A stretch of DNA of 41,928 nt, taken from IMG/VR virus record IMGVR_UViG_3300046511_000163, positions 1 through 41,928 of that record; one strand, written 5' to 3'. Position numbers and translations under genes: made by a program. Position 1 is the first letter of the stretch. Each line of letters starts with the position of its first letter. This document shows, in pieces, positions 30,925 through 37,537 of the stretch. This DNA is from a virus. Below the pieces are notes generated by a model that saw nothing but the letters and a program-made list of their open reading frames with translations, was not told the origin of the DNA and did not search any database.

Positions 30925-31271
30925 AGACCTGGGTGCTGTGGACGCACTACGACTGCGAGATCTACGTGTCCCTCCATCCCAGCGAGGAGCGTGCCTGGGA
31001 CGAGCTGAAAGCCAACTGGCTGGAGGACTGCGACGAGGACTGTGGTCACAACCCCGAGGAGGGGATGTCGATCTCGGAGATCGCCTCGGCACTGGAGTAC
31101 CACGTCGACGAGCTGGAGTTCGGCATCAGCGAGTTCGAGGTACCTCAGCCAGTCACCGAAGCTCTACAGCTGGCTCTACAGCCCGTAGAGAGCGCGGAAC
31201 GGAACTCGATGCCCGAAGCGACCGCGGGTGATCTGCTGTCGAAGCTGCAGACCTACCAGGGGTCGTCATGA
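30921..31271 (+). CDS. Hypothetical acidic right-arm protein
   Basis: A 116-residue protein starting MKTWVLWTHYDCEIYVSLHP. The N-terminal part has the look of a compact alpha/beta domain, followed by an acidic segment EDCDEDCGHNPEEG and a helical C-terminus. ATGA overlaps with both neighbours show it belongs to a tight unit. No known family. Confidence 0.7.
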   Translation: MKTWVLWTHYDCEIYVSLHPSEERAWDELKANWLEDCDEDCGHNPEEGMSISEIASALEYHVDELEFGISEFEVPQPVTEALQLALQPVESAERNSMPEATAGDLLSKLQTYQGSS

Positions 31272-31381
31272 AGACCCTGGTCTACCGCGCTGTCCACACC
31301 ACTCTCCTGGTGGTGGGGCACATCGGCGGCAAGGTCATGGAGAAGATCACCCGCTCCGAGCAGAGAGGAACCGGCGAGTGA
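31268..31381 (+). CDS. 37-residue hypothetical peptide
   Basis: MKTLVYRAVHTTLLVVGHIG then GKVMEKITRSEQRGTGE: a weakly hydrophobic N-terminus and a charged tail. The ATG overlaps the preceding stop and its own stop overlaps the next GTG, the main evidence that it is translated. Function unknown. Confidence 0.6.
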   Translation: MKTLVYRAVHTTLLVVGHIGGKVMEKITRSEQRGTGE

Positions 31382-31725
31382 ACGTCGAGGAAGAGATGCC
31401 CTGGCTCACTGCCAAGGTCGATCAGCGAGTGGAGTTCATGGTTGAGAAAGGCGCTCTGGACATCGCTCGGGAGGCAGGCACGAACTTCATCATGAGCCTG
31501 CTCGACGAGGGCGAAGAGGACATGCCGGCTGAAGAGATAGAGCGCTGGGAACGGACCTGTGACAACTGCGGGAAGTACGTCCCTCCCGAAGCTGAGAGGC
31601 CGAACTACACCGAGTTCTACAGCGGATATGTCACCCGCACCGTCGAGGGAGTCCAGATCATGCTGGCCTTCGGCGTCTGCGGTACCTGCAAGGAAGACCA
31701 CACCATGAAAGGAACTGACGAGTGA
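31378..31725 (+). CDS. Zinc-binding hypothetical protein
   Basis: A 115-residue protein from GTG at 31378 with AGAGGA upstream. A helical first half (KVDQRVEFMVEKGALDIARE) precedes two Cys pairs, TCDNCGKYV and VCGTCKED, separated by about 45 residues with GYVTRTVEGVQIM. A four-cysteine zinc domain is likely. The final MKGTDE is encoded by the start motif for the next gene. Function unknown. Confidence 0.7.
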   Translation: MNVEEEMPWLTAKVDQRVEFMVEKGALDIAREAGTNFIMSLLDEGEEDMPAEEIERWERTCDNCGKYVPPEAERPNYTEFYSGYVTRTVEGVQIMLAFGVCGTCKEDHTMKGTDE

Positions 31726-32204
31726 GCCAGTACCAGGAGCGCATGGACGCTCTGGACCTGAAGGTGATCGAGGACATCGAGAAGCACGGCTGGTCGGACA
31801 TGAGCATCTTCCCGGTCGAGGGACACCCCGGTCTGCCGTTCAACTACACAGTGGGCTTTTCCACGCATCACGACCAGCCGGAGCTGCTGATCATGGGCAT
31901 GGACCACCGACAGATGCATGGAGTACTCAGCTCGGCCTTCGCACGGATGGAGGACGGTGAGAGGTTCCGTGCCGGCGAGTACTTCAACGAGGTGCTGGTA
32001 GAGCACCGAGTGGCCTTCGTGGAGATCGCTCACCCGGTGGACACCGAGTACCCGATGACCATGACCCGGCGTCTGATGGGTGACTTCAAGGCCTTGCAGT
32101 TGGTCTGGCCAGACATGAACGATCGGTTCCCCTGGCACGTCGGGTTCGACAAGGACTACCTCGATCACCAGGAGCTGCTCGGGCCCTGGAAGGGAGACCT
32201 CTGA
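31722..32204 (+). CDS. DUF4262-family protein
   Basis: A 160-residue protein. EKHGWSDMSIFP, then FNYTVGFSTHHDQPELLIMG and MDHRQMHGVLSSAF, follow the DUF4262 pattern (GW...P...YTVGL....PEL...G). GTG start with the ATGAAAGGAA element 7 nt upstream. DUF4262 is found in bacteria and phages; its activity is not established. It overlaps the next gene by 1 nt. Confidence 0.75.
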   Translation: MSQYQERMDALDLKVIEDIEKHGWSDMSIFPVEGHPGLPFNYTVGFSTHHDQPELLIMGMDHRQMHGVLSSAFARMEDGERFRAGEYFNEVLVEHRVAFVEIAHPVDTEYPMTMTRRLMGDFKALQLVWPDMNDRFPWHVGFDKDYLDHQELLGPWKGDL

Positions 32205-32476
32205 TGTCGATCCATGACCTCCACAAGGCCCCGATCCCGTTCGACCGGCTCACCGAGCTGGCCAACGAGATGCGGGAGGTAACTGAGACCCCGGAGAACG
32301 CCGATGTGAAGGGGATCATCTGTCTCTCCTCTGAGGACCAGGGCGGCATCGTGATGTTCGGGTTCGAGGACAGCACCGAAGCCATCGCGCAGCTGCTGCT
32401 GCACATCAAGGCGATCTTCAACTCCGAGGACAAGGAGTTCGGGGTCATGACCGACCAAGGGTTCATGGTGATCTGA
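32204..32476 (+). CDS. Hypothetical right-arm protein
   Basis: A 90-residue protein starting MSIHDLHKAPIPFDRLTELA, then VKGIICLSSEDQGGIVMFGF and AIAQLLLHIKAIF. A compact alpha/beta domain in appearance, with no catalytic motif. Start overlaps the previous stop (TGATG), and its stop overlaps the next ATG. Confidence 0.7.
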   Translation: MSIHDLHKAPIPFDRLTELANEMREVTETPENADVKGIICLSSEDQGGIVMFGFEDSTEAIAQLLLHIKAIFNSEDKEFGVMTDQGFMVI

Positions 32477-32724
32477 TGGCCGGCGGACAGCTCAGGATCG
32501 ACGAGATGTACGCCTTCACCCAGCTCGATCCCTTGGACAACACCGAAGGAGTCATCGCGTTCCTCGCTGATTCTGGCTGGATACCGATGGTCGGAGCTGA
32601 CATGACCAGGGTCGAGAACCTGAGACCCATGGCCCAACGAGTAGCCAACGAGACGGGGCAGCCAGTGCGGCTGCTCCGTTTCTCTGTTCGTGAGGAGATC
32701 GAGGTGTTGAAGCCAGATGGGTGA
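32476..32724 (+). CDS. Hypothetical right-arm protein
   Basis: An 82-residue protein starting MAGGQLRIDEMYAFTQLDPL, then EGVIAFLADSGWIPMVGADM and RLLRFSVREEIEVL. It reads like a small alpha/beta phage protein known from other actinophages, function unknown. ATG overlap with the previous stop. Confidence 0.7.
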   Translation: MAGGQLRIDEMYAFTQLDPLDNTEGVIAFLADSGWIPMVGADMTRVENLRPMAQRVANETGQPVRLLRFSVREEIEVLKPDG

Positions 32725-32947
32725 CCTCTACGACATCGCTCGTCAGGTCACTGACGAGGTGCTGGGCGAGGGCACGTACGCCGACATCAACAGGGCCAAC
32801 CCAGACCCTGGTGTGCAGGCAGCGATCGAGCGTGCAGAGAAGGGATCCATCACCTGTCCACGGTGCTGGATGACCTCCTACAACCCGAACGACATCCGGG
32901 AGGGCTACTGCGGAAACTGCCATGACTGGACCAGAGGGAAGCCGTGA
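32717..32947 (+). CDS. Zinc-ribbon-like protein
   Basis: A 76-residue protein. The helical first half (LYDIARQVTDEVLGEG) is followed by TCPRCWMTSYNPNDIREGYC and GNCHDWTRG: two CxxC pairs 16 residues apart, a zinc ribbon. A protein with this layout is widespread in actinophage right arms; nucleic-acid or protein binding is likely. Confidence 0.75.
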   Translation: MGDLYDIARQVTDEVLGEGTYADINRANPDPGVQAAIERAEKGSITCPRCWMTSYNPNDIREGYCGNCHDWTRGKP

Positions 32948-33168
32948 GATGTACGGAGACCATGGAGTCTCAGGCTCAGCCTGGGCACACCCACACATGC
33001 ACCGGACACCACGACGGCGTCGATGGTTCCCACTGGTGCTCAAACTGCGAGAGATGGTGGTGGCAACGACCACAGGAGAAACCGAAGAGAACCCGCGCTT
33101 CATCGTCCCGGAAGGCTGCATCTGCCCCCAGTTCACCGACATCGGAGAGCGACGGATCGCAGACCTGA
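32944..33168 (+). CDS. Cys/His-rich small protein
   Basis: A 74-residue frame, GTG start overlapping the previous stop. PGHTHTCTGHHDGVDGSHWC then SNCERWWWQRP suggests a zinc-binding cluster. From about residue 50 onward (KRTRASSSRKAASAPSS) it overlaps the next gene in another frame and looks like shadow composition, so the C-terminus may be untidy or the two frames may be one frameshifted protein. Confidence 0.5.
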   Translation: MRCTETMESQAQPGHTHTCTGHHDGVDGSHWCSNCERWWWQRPQEKPKRTRASSSRKAASAPSSPTSESDGSQT

Positions 33169-33236
33169 CCTGCCCGGTGCACGGAGTCGACGGCGCAGAG
33201 CCCGGAGATGGGTTCTGGGAGGTGAAGGATGAATGA
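33054..33236 (+). CDS. 60-residue Cys-containing hypothetical protein
   Basis: Starts MVVATTTGETEENPRFIVPE, then GCICPQFTDIGERRIADLTC and PVHGVDGAEPGDGFWEVKDE. The CIC...CPVHG part reads as a zinc-site half known from phage proteins, and the C-terminus is convincing. The start lies within the preceding gene (115-nt overlap), so the exact N-terminus is uncertain. Confidence 0.6.
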   Translation: MVVATTTGETEENPRFIVPEGCICPQFTDIGERRIADLTCPVHGVDGAEPGDGFWEVKDE

Positions 33237-33483
33237 TGTGACCAGGACTCACATCATCGAGCTCAACAACCTGACCCTGATGATGCTCCAGCACCTCCGG
33301 GAGCATCAAGCAGAGGAACCGCCGCTGCCCCACGAGAGCGAGGGGCGCTACGAGCATGAAGAGATGACCGCTCTGCACTACGAGTGGTCCCGAACCCACC
33401 AGGCGATCCGGCTACTCCTCGGGGTCCAGCTGGTGAACCTGGCGGTCGAACAGCTAGCTCAGGAAGGAGATGTACCTGGTTGA
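33229..33483 (+). CDS. Helical hypothetical protein
   Basis: An 84-residue protein starting MNDVTRTHIIELNNLTLMML, all-helical in appearance, with QHLREHQAEEPPLPHESEG in the middle and LLLGVQLVNLAVEQL later. The ATG overlaps the preceding stop region by 8 nt with GAAGG upstream. No family recognised. Confidence 0.68.
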   Translation: MNDVTRTHIIELNNLTLMMLQHLREHQAEEPPLPHESEGRYEHEEMTALHYEWSRTHQAIRLLLGVQLVNLAVEQLAQEGDVPG

Positions 33484-33485
33484 CC

Positions 33486-33866
33486 ATGGACTGGCTCGAC
33501 AAAGAGGGGAGGCCGATCTCCACCGAGGAGTGGGGTCGGTTGAAGGAGGATGAGGACTACCACAGGGTCGGTCTGGACCAGGTGGGGCCGTACATGGTCT
33601 CCACGGTCTGGTTGGGCCTGGATCACCAGTTCATGCCAGGCGGTCCGCCACTCATCTTCGAGACCATGGTCTTCACCACTACGGCCTGGAACGCCGATCG
33701 GAGTGAGGAAGACCACGAAGGACTGCTGGATCTGGACTGTGTCCGGTACAGCACTGAACATGAGGCCCGAGTGGGACATCGCGACATGGTGACCCTGATC
33801 CGGGCTACATACGTCGAAGACCCCTACGAAACACCCTCGGAAGCGTCCACAGACCCCGAAAAGTAG
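33486..33866 (+). CDS. Conserved actinophage protein, function unknown
   Basis: A 126-residue protein. WLDKEGRPISTEEWGRL, then RVGLDQVGPYMVSTVWLGLD, FETMVF and RYSTEHEARVGH form a strongly recognisable actinophage pattern of unknown function. The ATG at 33486 has GGAG 14-17 nt upstream, too far, so a TTG at 33480 is possible. Last gene before the promoter/RNA element at 33899-33973. Confidence 0.75.
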   Translation: MDWLDKEGRPISTEEWGRLKEDEDYHRVGLDQVGPYMVSTVWLGLDHQFMPGGPPLIFETMVFTTTAWNADRSEEDHEGLLDLDCVRYSTEHEARVGHRDMVTLIRATYVEDPYETPSEASTDPEK

Positions 33867-33898
33867 TGTTTAGAGTGGTTTTGGTGCTCTAAATAGGC

Positions 33899-33904
33899 TA
33901 TAAT
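33899..33904 (+). promoter_or_regulatory. Rightward promoter -10 element
   Basis: Perfect TATAAT at 33899-33904 in an AT-rich stretch that stands out from the surroundings. The expected -35 position holds T-rich GGTTTT-like sequence, not a consensus hexamer, so activity may depend on an activator or on a strong -10. Start predicted near 33911. Confidence 0.6.
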
Positions 33905-33910
33905 AAGAGG

Positions 33911-33973
33911 GTCAGGGCGACTGCATACCCTGATACGTGCGAAAGGCCTCCAGTTACGGCTGGGGGCCTTTTT
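33911..33973 (+). ncRNA. Predicted short RNA or attenuator with intrinsic terminator
   Basis: Directly after the -10: hairpin TCAGGG/CCCTGA (33912-33933), then a terminator stem AGGCCTCCAG/CTGGGGGCCT (33944-33969, one wobble, 6-nt loop) with TTTT continuing to 33973. About 63 nt in all, with no room for a gene. The first hairpin has the same arms as the one at 30464-30482. It is either a stand-alone small RNA or an attenuator for 34011 onward. Confidence 0.65.
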
Positions 33974-34010
33974 GCATGTCCACCCACAGATACATGAATA
34001 GGAGCTCCCC

Positions 34011-34298
34011 ATGAGCACCAGCACCATCCCCAACGTCGAAGAGATCACCACCTGGTTCACCCAGAGCCACGTGACGATCACCTTCGAGACCGCGAGCGGG
34101 GGTCACTACACCCTGGTCGTGCGTCCCAAGATCGCTGTCCTGATCAAGGACAACGCTGGTCAGGCCTGGCGGGGTCAGACCATCAAGATCCACCAGGACC
34201 ACATCCACCACGATGCGGTCTCGATCGAGCTCTGGACTCCCCAGGGCATGCTGCGTCGCACCACCCCGGTCGTGTCGTTCTACGTCGCGACCAACTGA
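34011..34298 (+). CDS. Small beta-rich hypothetical protein
   Basis: A 95-residue protein starting MSTSTIPNVEEITTWFTQSH, then ITFETASGGHYTLVVRPKIA and RGQTIKIHQDHIHH. Beta-predicted, with no Cys. AATAGGAGCTCCCC precedes the ATG. It is alone between the terminator at 33973 and the hairpin at 34310, so expression depends on terminator read-through or an unseen start. Function unknown. Confidence 0.72.
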   Translation: MSTSTIPNVEEITTWFTQSHVTITFETASGGHYTLVVRPKIAVLIKDNAGQAWRGQTIKIHQDHIHHDAVSIELWTPQGMLRRTTPVVSFYVATN

Positions 34299-34309
34299 TC
34301 TGATTCATC

Positions 34310-34333
34310 GGTCCCCGTCGTCCGGCGGGGACC
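34310..34333 (+). terminator. Intergenic hairpin upstream of start motif
   Basis: GGTCCCCG (34310-34317) pairs with CGGGGACC (34326-34333) across 8 nt. No U-tract follows; ATGGAAGGGAA and the ATG at 34356 come next. One of the recurrent right-arm hairpins. Confidence 0.55.
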
Positions 34334-34355
34334 TCATACATGGAAGGGAAGCACC

Positions 34356-34682
34356 ATGGGAAACGGCAACATCTTCGACTACGCCGAAGTGGTCATCGAG
34401 ACCTGCACCGGCGATGTCCGCAAGGTCCAGTTCGACAGGCCCTCGTTCCGAGAGGCGCGGGCCGAGGCCAACCAGGCGCTGGCCACGCTGTCCATGATCG
34501 GGATGGGTGGCAAGACGCTCGGTCAGTACCAGACCGGCGACATGGAGAACTGGTTCTCGGAGTTCCCGGACTGGTCGCACCTGATGCGAGTGCAGGTGAA
34601 CAAGATGAACCACCACTCCGACAAGGTCCGTCCGTTCGCGGAGCGGGAGTACACCTGCGAGCACACCCAGGAGCCGGCATGA
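34356..34682 (+). CDS. Hypothetical right-arm protein
   Basis: A 108-residue protein starting MGNGNIFDYAEVVIETCTGD, with FDRPSFREARAEANQALATL and FSEFPDWSHLMRVQVNKMNH. Mixed alpha/beta, with no known family. ATG preceded by the start-associated element ATGGAAGGGAA. Its stop overlaps the next ATG. Confidence 0.7.
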   Translation: MGNGNIFDYAEVVIETCTGDVRKVQFDRPSFREARAEANQALATLSMIGMGGKTLGQYQTGDMENWFSEFPDWSHLMRVQVNKMNHHSDKVRPFAEREYTCEHTQEPA

Positions 34683-34939
34683 CCGACTTCGACCAGACGC
34701 GCATGATGCGCATCTACAACAAGCTCGTCGACGCTCACTCACGGGACATCACCTGCCCGTGGTGCGGGGCCGAGCCCCAGCAGCCCTGCCACGTCATCGG
34801 GAACCCGGAAAGGGTCCTCCCCGGCGTCCACGTGAAGAGGAATGAGCACCTTCGGGCTCTGTGGCACAACGGCTATTCGGTCGGCCATTCGGTCGCCTAC
34901 AGGAACGCCCGCGACAACGCTGCGGAGGCTGCGTCGTGA
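34679..34939 (+). CDS. Zinc-finger protein of phage type
   Basis: An 86-residue protein. ITCPWCGAEPQQPCHVIGNP, then GVHVKRNEHLRALWHNGYSV. The CPxCGAxxxxPC....H..R signature is a common single zinc-finger module of actinophage and actinobacterial proteins that bind nucleic acid. ATGA overlap with the previous gene; the next gene begins within its stop. Confidence 0.75.
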   Translation: MTDFDQTRMMRIYNKLVDAHSRDITCPWCGAEPQQPCHVIGNPERVLPGVHVKRNEHLRALWHNGYSVGHSVAYRNARDNAAEAAS

Positions 34940-35079
34940 CGACATCGCTCGACGAGTCCCAGCACGTCCGCCGCACGACCCCAGGTCGCCCCGAGCTCTT
35001 CCTCATGCTCGTGGTCTTCCTGGGCCTGCTGATCGGCATCTCCACCATGGTGATGATGGCGCTCAGCCCGCAGTCCTAG
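34936..35079 (+). CDS. 47-residue single-TM peptide
   Basis: GTG start overlapping the previous stop (GTGA). A charged N-terminus (TTSLDESQHVRRTTPGRPEL) is followed by one TM helix (FLMLVVFLGLLIGISTMVMM) and a short tail. Its stop codon TAG lies inside the first hairpin at 35076-35097. Function unknown. Confidence 0.65.
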   Translation: MTTSLDESQHVRRTTPGRPELFLMLVVFLGLLIGISTMVMMALSPQS

Positions 35080-35126
35080 ACATCTCGGGATGTCTAGCCC
35101 CCGTCACATCGGTGTGGCGGGGGTTT
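35076..35126 (+). terminator. Double hairpin with terminator overlapping a stop codon
   Basis: A perfect 9-bp stem CTAGACATC/GATGTCTAG with tetraloop TCGG (35076-35097) is followed at once by a 10-bp stem, CCCCCG plus TCAC paired with GTGG plus CGGGGG (35098-35123, one wobble), and TTT. An intrinsic terminator or attenuator between the zinc-finger/TM unit and the next unit. Confidence 0.72.
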
Positions 35127-35158
35127 GTTATGTCCACCTCGAAAGGAACAGATAGCAC

Positions 35159-35422
35159 ATGTCGGTTCTCTCACACATCGAGATCCCCGAGGGCAAGCAC
35201 GTCCTGAGGATCCTGGACAACAGCGGTGACTCGGTCACCGTGTACGACCCGAACGTCGACGCGGAGGTCGCGGACGCGATGTCCAAGTTCGACGAGTCGA
35301 TGGCCAAGGGCATGCGCGCCTTCGTCCTCACGGAGGAGGGTGGCGGTGAGGCTCACGTCACGTCCAAGCTGGAGGACACGGCGGTCCACACGGTGGTTCA
35401 GCCGCAGTACGTCGGCGGCTGA
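35159..35422 (+). CDS. Conserved phage protein, copy 1 of duplicated cassette
   Basis: An 87-residue protein. HVLRILDNSGDSVTVYDPNV, then EVADAMSKFDESMAKGMRAF and a final VGG. It aligns by eye with the product of 36321-36566 (H-L-I-D...GD...DP..D-EVA-A...F-E...KGM-A...VGG). ATG preceded by GAAAGGAA. Such proteins are common in actinophages, role unknown. It is followed directly by a second gene that is also duplicated. Confidence 0.75.
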   Translation: MSVLSHIEIPEGKHVLRILDNSGDSVTVYDPNVDAEVADAMSKFDESMAKGMRAFVLTEEGGGEAHVTSKLEDTAVHTVVQPQYVGG

Positions 35423-35423
35423 T

Positions 35424-35888
35424 GTGACGATCGCCCAACAGCGGGCGGCAGCGGAGCAGCGTGCACAAGCGCTGCTCCGCAGCATCGTCCTCCCCGGTGA
35501 GTGGAGGTACGAGCCCAGACGCAACAACCTCGGTCAGATCATGCGTCGCGATCCCACTCACATCGAGTTCCGGGGTCAGCTTGGGCGATGCACGTACCAG
35601 ATCTGGTTGGACGGCACGTCGGAGAACATCCGGCAGATCGACGCCAACGGCTACGACCACGGGATCTGTGGTGGGCCGTACGCCTACAACGACTACGTGT
35701 CCCCGGAGTCCTACCAACGCCGGCGCTACGTCGAGATGAGCAACTCACTCTGGCTGGACGCTCGTCGGGAAGCGCAAGAGCAGGGCACTCAGCCTCTGTG
35801 CCTGCCAGCAGGCGACATCTGGCTGGGGCAGTACCTTGCCCTGAAGTACGACGAGAAGAGGTTCCTGGAGCAAGCGAACATCTTCTAG
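35424..35888 (+). CDS. Conserved phage protein, copy 1 of duplicated cassette (second gene)
   Basis: A 154-residue protein from GTG at 35424, which begins 2 nt after the previous stop. A helix (QQRAAAEQRAQALLRSIVLP) is followed by a beta domain with CTYQIWLDGTSENIRQIDAN and LPAGDIWLGQYLALKYDEKR near the C-terminus. The layout RA-x-x-LL ... NI-x-x-ID ... LP-x-x-D-x-W-x-GQ-x-LAL-x-x-x-E matches the C-terminal half of the 36559-37305 product. Function unknown. Confidence 0.7.
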   Translation: MTIAQQRAAAEQRAQALLRSIVLPGEWRYEPRRNNLGQIMRRDPTHIEFRGQLGRCTYQIWLDGTSENIRQIDANGYDHGICGGPYAYNDYVSPESYQRRRYVEMSNSLWLDARREAQEQGTQPLCLPAGDIWLGQYLALKYDEKRFLEQANIF

Positions 35889-36051
35889 ACCAGTGGGCGA
35901 CGGGCGGTCCCATCCCCCGTAGGGCCGGTACATGGGCCCGTCGTCCACCTCCGCTGTGCCCGGGGGCCATAGCCCATCGCACATCTCTCCAGGGGGGCAG
36001 AGATGTGTGGTGGAGGGTGACCCCCCTCACCCCACACAGAAGGGAAGATCC
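35889..36051 (+). other. Hairpin-rich intergenic region
   Basis: No gene fits. CACATCTCT (35980-35988) pairs with AGAGATGTG (35999-36007), 9 bp. GGGTGA (36015-36020) pairs with TCACCC (36027-36032). The start motif GAAGGGAAG follows at 36039-36047, then ATG at 36052. No U-tract, so attenuation or RNA processing rather than clear termination. Confidence 0.5.
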
Positions 36052-36324
36052 ATGCAAGGAGATCCGTATCAAGTCGCCATCACCTACTGCGACGACCAGG
36101 TGTTCGTTCACGACTACCTGGAAGTCGAGGACGCGATCAAGGACTACGCAGGAGCTCTGCAGGAGGCCTTCGCGCCGACCGAGAGCGAGCACGACCGCCG
36201 GCACATCAGGGAGGTCGTGTTCATGAAGTACGACGAGAAGCAGGTCCTCGTCCGGCACATCGACTCTGGAGTCATGAACGATGACTGCAGCCACCGAGAG
36301 AACACCACGAAGGGAACACAGTGA
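36052..36324 (+). CDS. Hypothetical right-arm protein
   Basis: A 90-residue protein starting MQGDPYQVAITYCDDQVFVH, then EVEDAIKDYAGALQEAFAPT and REVVFMKYDEKQVLVRHIDS. A compact alpha/beta protein with no recognised family. It lies between the two copies of the duplicated cassette. Its last codons carry the start motif for the next gene, whose GTG overlaps its stop (GTGA). Confidence 0.7.
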   Translation: MQGDPYQVAITYCDDQVFVHDYLEVEDAIKDYAGALQEAFAPTESEHDRRHIREVVFMKYDEKQVLVRHIDSGVMNDDCSHRENTTKGTQ

Positions 36325-36566
36325 GCACATCCACCGAAGAGCACATGCTGTCCATCCCGGACAGCACCGGCGACAACCGGATCATGTGGGACCCGCGCGA
36401 CGCCGACGAGGTGGCGATCGCCCGGAAGGCCTTCAACGAGGCCAAGAAGAAGGGCATGCTCGCCTACGCAGTGAACGCGGACGGCGAGAAGACCGGCGAG
36501 GTGATCCGGGAGTTCGACCCGACCAGGTCGAAGATCATCATGACCAAGCAGCTGGTCGGTGGCTAG
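36321..36566 (+). CDS. Conserved phage protein, copy 2 of duplicated cassette
   Basis: An 81-residue protein, homologous by eye to the product at 35159-35422: HMLSIPDSTGDNRIMWDPRD, EVAIARKAFNEAKKKGMLAY, then EVIREFDPTRSKII and the final VGG. This copy fits the common actinophage/actinobacterial form more closely (WDP..D..EV..A...F......KG..AY). GTG start with GAAGGGAA 4 nt upstream. Function unknown. Confidence 0.75.
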   Translation: MSTSTEEHMLSIPDSTGDNRIMWDPRDADEVAIARKAFNEAKKKGMLAYAVNADGEKTGEVIREFDPTRSKIIMTKQLVGG

Positions 36567-37305
36567 CAAGGGCTTCGTGAAGTACCAGCCAGGGGGCCTC
36601 ATCACCACTGGCGAACTTCACGCCACCAAGGAGATCACGTACATCAACGACATCGTCTGGAACACCTGGACGACTGGCACTGCCAGCACGACGGTGACGT
36701 ACGACCTCCAGGCCGACCGAACCTGGTACCAGTGGAACACCACCGCGAGCACCACCACTGGGTTCTACGTCAACGACGAGGCCTGGGTCCGCTGGAACCA
36801 GATGGAGCCGATCAACTTCGGTGCCCTTCTGAGGCCTCCGCAGTACACCGTTGAGGACCTAGCCCAGATGGAGCGGGAGAGGGCGTCCAGGGCGGCTCTG
36901 AGGGCCGCACAGGAGGCCGAATACGTGGAGAAGCGGGTGATGGCCGCATCCAGGGCTCTGGAGCTCCTGGACATGATCCTGACGCCCGACCAGCGTCAGG
37001 AGCGGAAGCAGCATCAGCGGATCACGATCCAGGCTCCATCGGGTCGTCGGTACGAGGTGGAGACCCACCGCGCATCTGTGCACGGCAACATCGTCGAGAT
37101 CGACGCCCACGGGTGTCGGCTCCGGCGAGGTTGTGTCGCACCGGGGATGTACGGGGACGACGGGGCTCTGCCGACAGCCGATGGCTGGGTGGGTCAGGTT
37201 CTGGCGCTGAGGCACAACGAGGCGGAGCTGCTGGTCAAGACCAACTGGTCGAATGTCCAGCAGTGCCGTCAACCGGACGTTCCGATCCTGGAGCGCGCGG
37301 CCTGA
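36559..37305 (+). CDS. Conserved phage protein, copy 2 of duplicated cassette, with N-terminal extension
   Basis: A 248-residue protein from GTG at 36559. The first 90 residues are Thr/Trp-rich and beta-predicted (VTYDLQADRTWYQWNTT), absent from copy 1. Then a charged helix (AQMERERASRAALRAAQEAE) and a domain like copy 1: AASRALELLDMILTP, RYEVETHRASVHGNIVEIDA, LPTADGWVGQVLALRHNEAE. The N-terminal part could be a fused virion-like or binding module. Function unknown. Confidence 0.7.
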   Translation: MASKGFVKYQPGGLITTGELHATKEITYINDIVWNTWTTGTASTTVTYDLQADRTWYQWNTTASTTTGFYVNDEAWVRWNQMEPINFGALLRPPQYTVEDLAQMERERASRAALRAAQEAEYVEKRVMAASRALELLDMILTPDQRQERKQHQRITIQAPSGRRYEVETHRASVHGNIVEIDAHGCRLRRGCVAPGMYGDDGALPTADGWVGQVLALRHNEAELLVKTNWSNVQQCRQPDVPILERAA

Positions 37306-37313
37306 CATGGCCA

Positions 37314-37429
37314 GGACCCCCAGAGGTCGGCATCTCTGGGGGCCCTGCTCACCATGAAAGGAATGAGCTGCCAGCGTAGCTGACATCTCGCAGAGGGGTC
37401 TCTCCAAGGGGAAAGGAGAGGCCCCTCTG
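37314..37429 (+). terminator. Two strong intergenic hairpins
   Basis: Stem 1: CCCCCAGAG (37317-37325) with CTCTGGGGG (37334-37342), 9 bp, with flanking GG/CC. Stem 2: CAGAGGGGTCTCTCC (37391-37405) with GGAGAGGCCCCTCTG (37415-37429), 15 bp with one wobble and a 9-nt loop, followed by GCATGTCC. Between them is a minimal start motif and nine-codon frame. No long U-tract; likely attenuation or processing signals. Confidence 0.6.
37354..37383 (+). CDS. Possible nine-codon leader peptide
   Basis: The start motif ATGAAAGGAA is itself the start of a tiny frame, MKGMSCQRS, ending in TGA at 37383, placed between two hairpins. It may simply be the motif without a gene, or a leader peptide whose translation affects the second hairpin. 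Confidence 0.25.
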   Translation: MKGMSCQRS

Positions 37430-37537
37430 GCATGTCCGGATGGCGTGATCGCTTCCTCTCCGCATGGGGCGAAGAGGAGGTGTTCGAGTCATCCGGCTCA
37501 CACATAGATGCACCACACCATGAAGAGGAAACACATC
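37430..37537 (+). other. Leader of the exported-protein gene
   Basis: An open frame (from ATG 37432) runs through here but is only a shadow of later genes. Just before the next gene, ATGAAGAGGAA (37520-37530) supplies the start element. No promoter recognised. Confidence 0.35.
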
